NCBI GenBank assembly: GCA_002377245.1
Contig: DFPL01000037.1
Span: 1 to 52,175 of the forward strand
Direction: 5' to 3'
DNA length: 52,175 bases
Origin: Enterobacteriaceae bacterium UBA3516
GTDB taxonomy: Bacteria > Pseudomonadota > Gammaproteobacteria > Enterobacterales > Enterobacteriaceae
In this document: one piece after another, positions 52,075-52,175 of the stretch
Position numbering within the stretch: position 1 is the first letter of the stretch
How the letters are laid out: the number at the start of each line of letters is the position of its first letter
The notes under the pieces: model-generated
Told to the model about the DNA's origin: nothing
Seen by the model: only the letters and a program-made list of their open reading frames with translations
Database searches by the model: none
Program-made: the position numbers and the translations under genes

Positions 52075-52175
52075 TACCGCCTGCCCCCTCTTCATCCATC
52101 GGAACGGGCATCACCCTCATGCCCGGCTAACGGCGTTACCGCCCACGCTGTCAGAGCCGCATGTTTCCCCTCACC

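Noticed and set aside
10171..52175. Prophage, insertion sequence or CRISPR array
   Set aside because: No phage structural genes, transposase, terminal inverted repeats or regularly spaced repeats were seen; the region is made of metabolic and regulatory genes.

Overview
The window is a piece of an Enterobacteriaceae chromosome. The first 10 kb has the gene order and near-identical proteins of the E. coli/Salmonella/Enterobacter core (prmB, smrB, sixA, fadJ, fadI, yfcZ, fadL, mlaA, yfdC, argW). Because a tetrathionate reductase locus and many accessory genes follow, an Enterobacter-like genus (Enterobacter, Lelliottia, Leclercia, Kosakonia or a relative) is more likely than E. coli. This assignment is inference from gene content only.

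Layout. 1-10.0 kb is core: ribosomal protein methylation (prmB), ribosome rescue (smrB), phosphohistidine signalling (sixA), fatty acid uptake and beta-oxidation (fadL, fadIJ, with FadR-like operators), outer-membrane lipid asymmetry (mlaA) and a FocA-type membrane protein (yfdC). tRNA-Arg(CCU) argW at 10.1 kb is a classic integration site. Everything to its right looks accessory, built of small modules that each carry a regulator. 10.3-14.0 kb: AT-rich LysR / M20D amidohydrolase / MFS transporter. 14.5-18.7 kb: two tandem, related GMC-type flavin oxidoreductases (one lacking the usual catalytic His) and an extra phosphatidylserine decarboxylase. 19.0-26.3 kb: complete tetrathionate respiration locus ttrBCA / ttrSR. 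26.5-32.9 kb: isoprenylcysteine-methyltransferase-like protein, RidA, a second MetC-type C-S lyase, a PLP aminotransferase, an amino-acid permease of the SdaC/TdcC family and a LysR regulator.

33.0-41.5 kb holds what I consider the most interesting unit: ten co-directional genes ending at a strong terminator and driven from a divergent LysR gene. They encode a small alpha-beta-barrel protein, an AhpD-like CxxC protein, a ChrR-type cupin, a flavin amine oxidase, a zinc alcohol dehydrogenase, a thioredoxin, a Cys-less carboxymuconolactone-decarboxylase-fold protein and a CioAB cyanide-insensitive-type bd quinol oxidase with its DUF2474 small subunit. 41.6-44.8 kb is scsABC (copper/thiol stress) without scsD. 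44.9-48.5 kb is a second LysR divergon (SDR, OsmC-like, MFS) whose regulator resembles the first. 48.7-52.1 kb is an orphan AceE-type 2-oxoacid dehydrogenase E1 facing a MarR gene across two near-identical operators.

Taken together the accessory part is rich in sulfur and redox functions: tetrathionate as electron acceptor, thiol amino acid breakdown, thiol-disulfide exchange (Scs, thioredoxin, OsmC, AhpD) and a sulfide- and cyanide-tolerant type of oxidase. That the modules cooperate is my inference; the sequence only shows that they are neighbours. No CRISPR array, insertion sequence, integrase gene or right-hand attachment repeat is visible.
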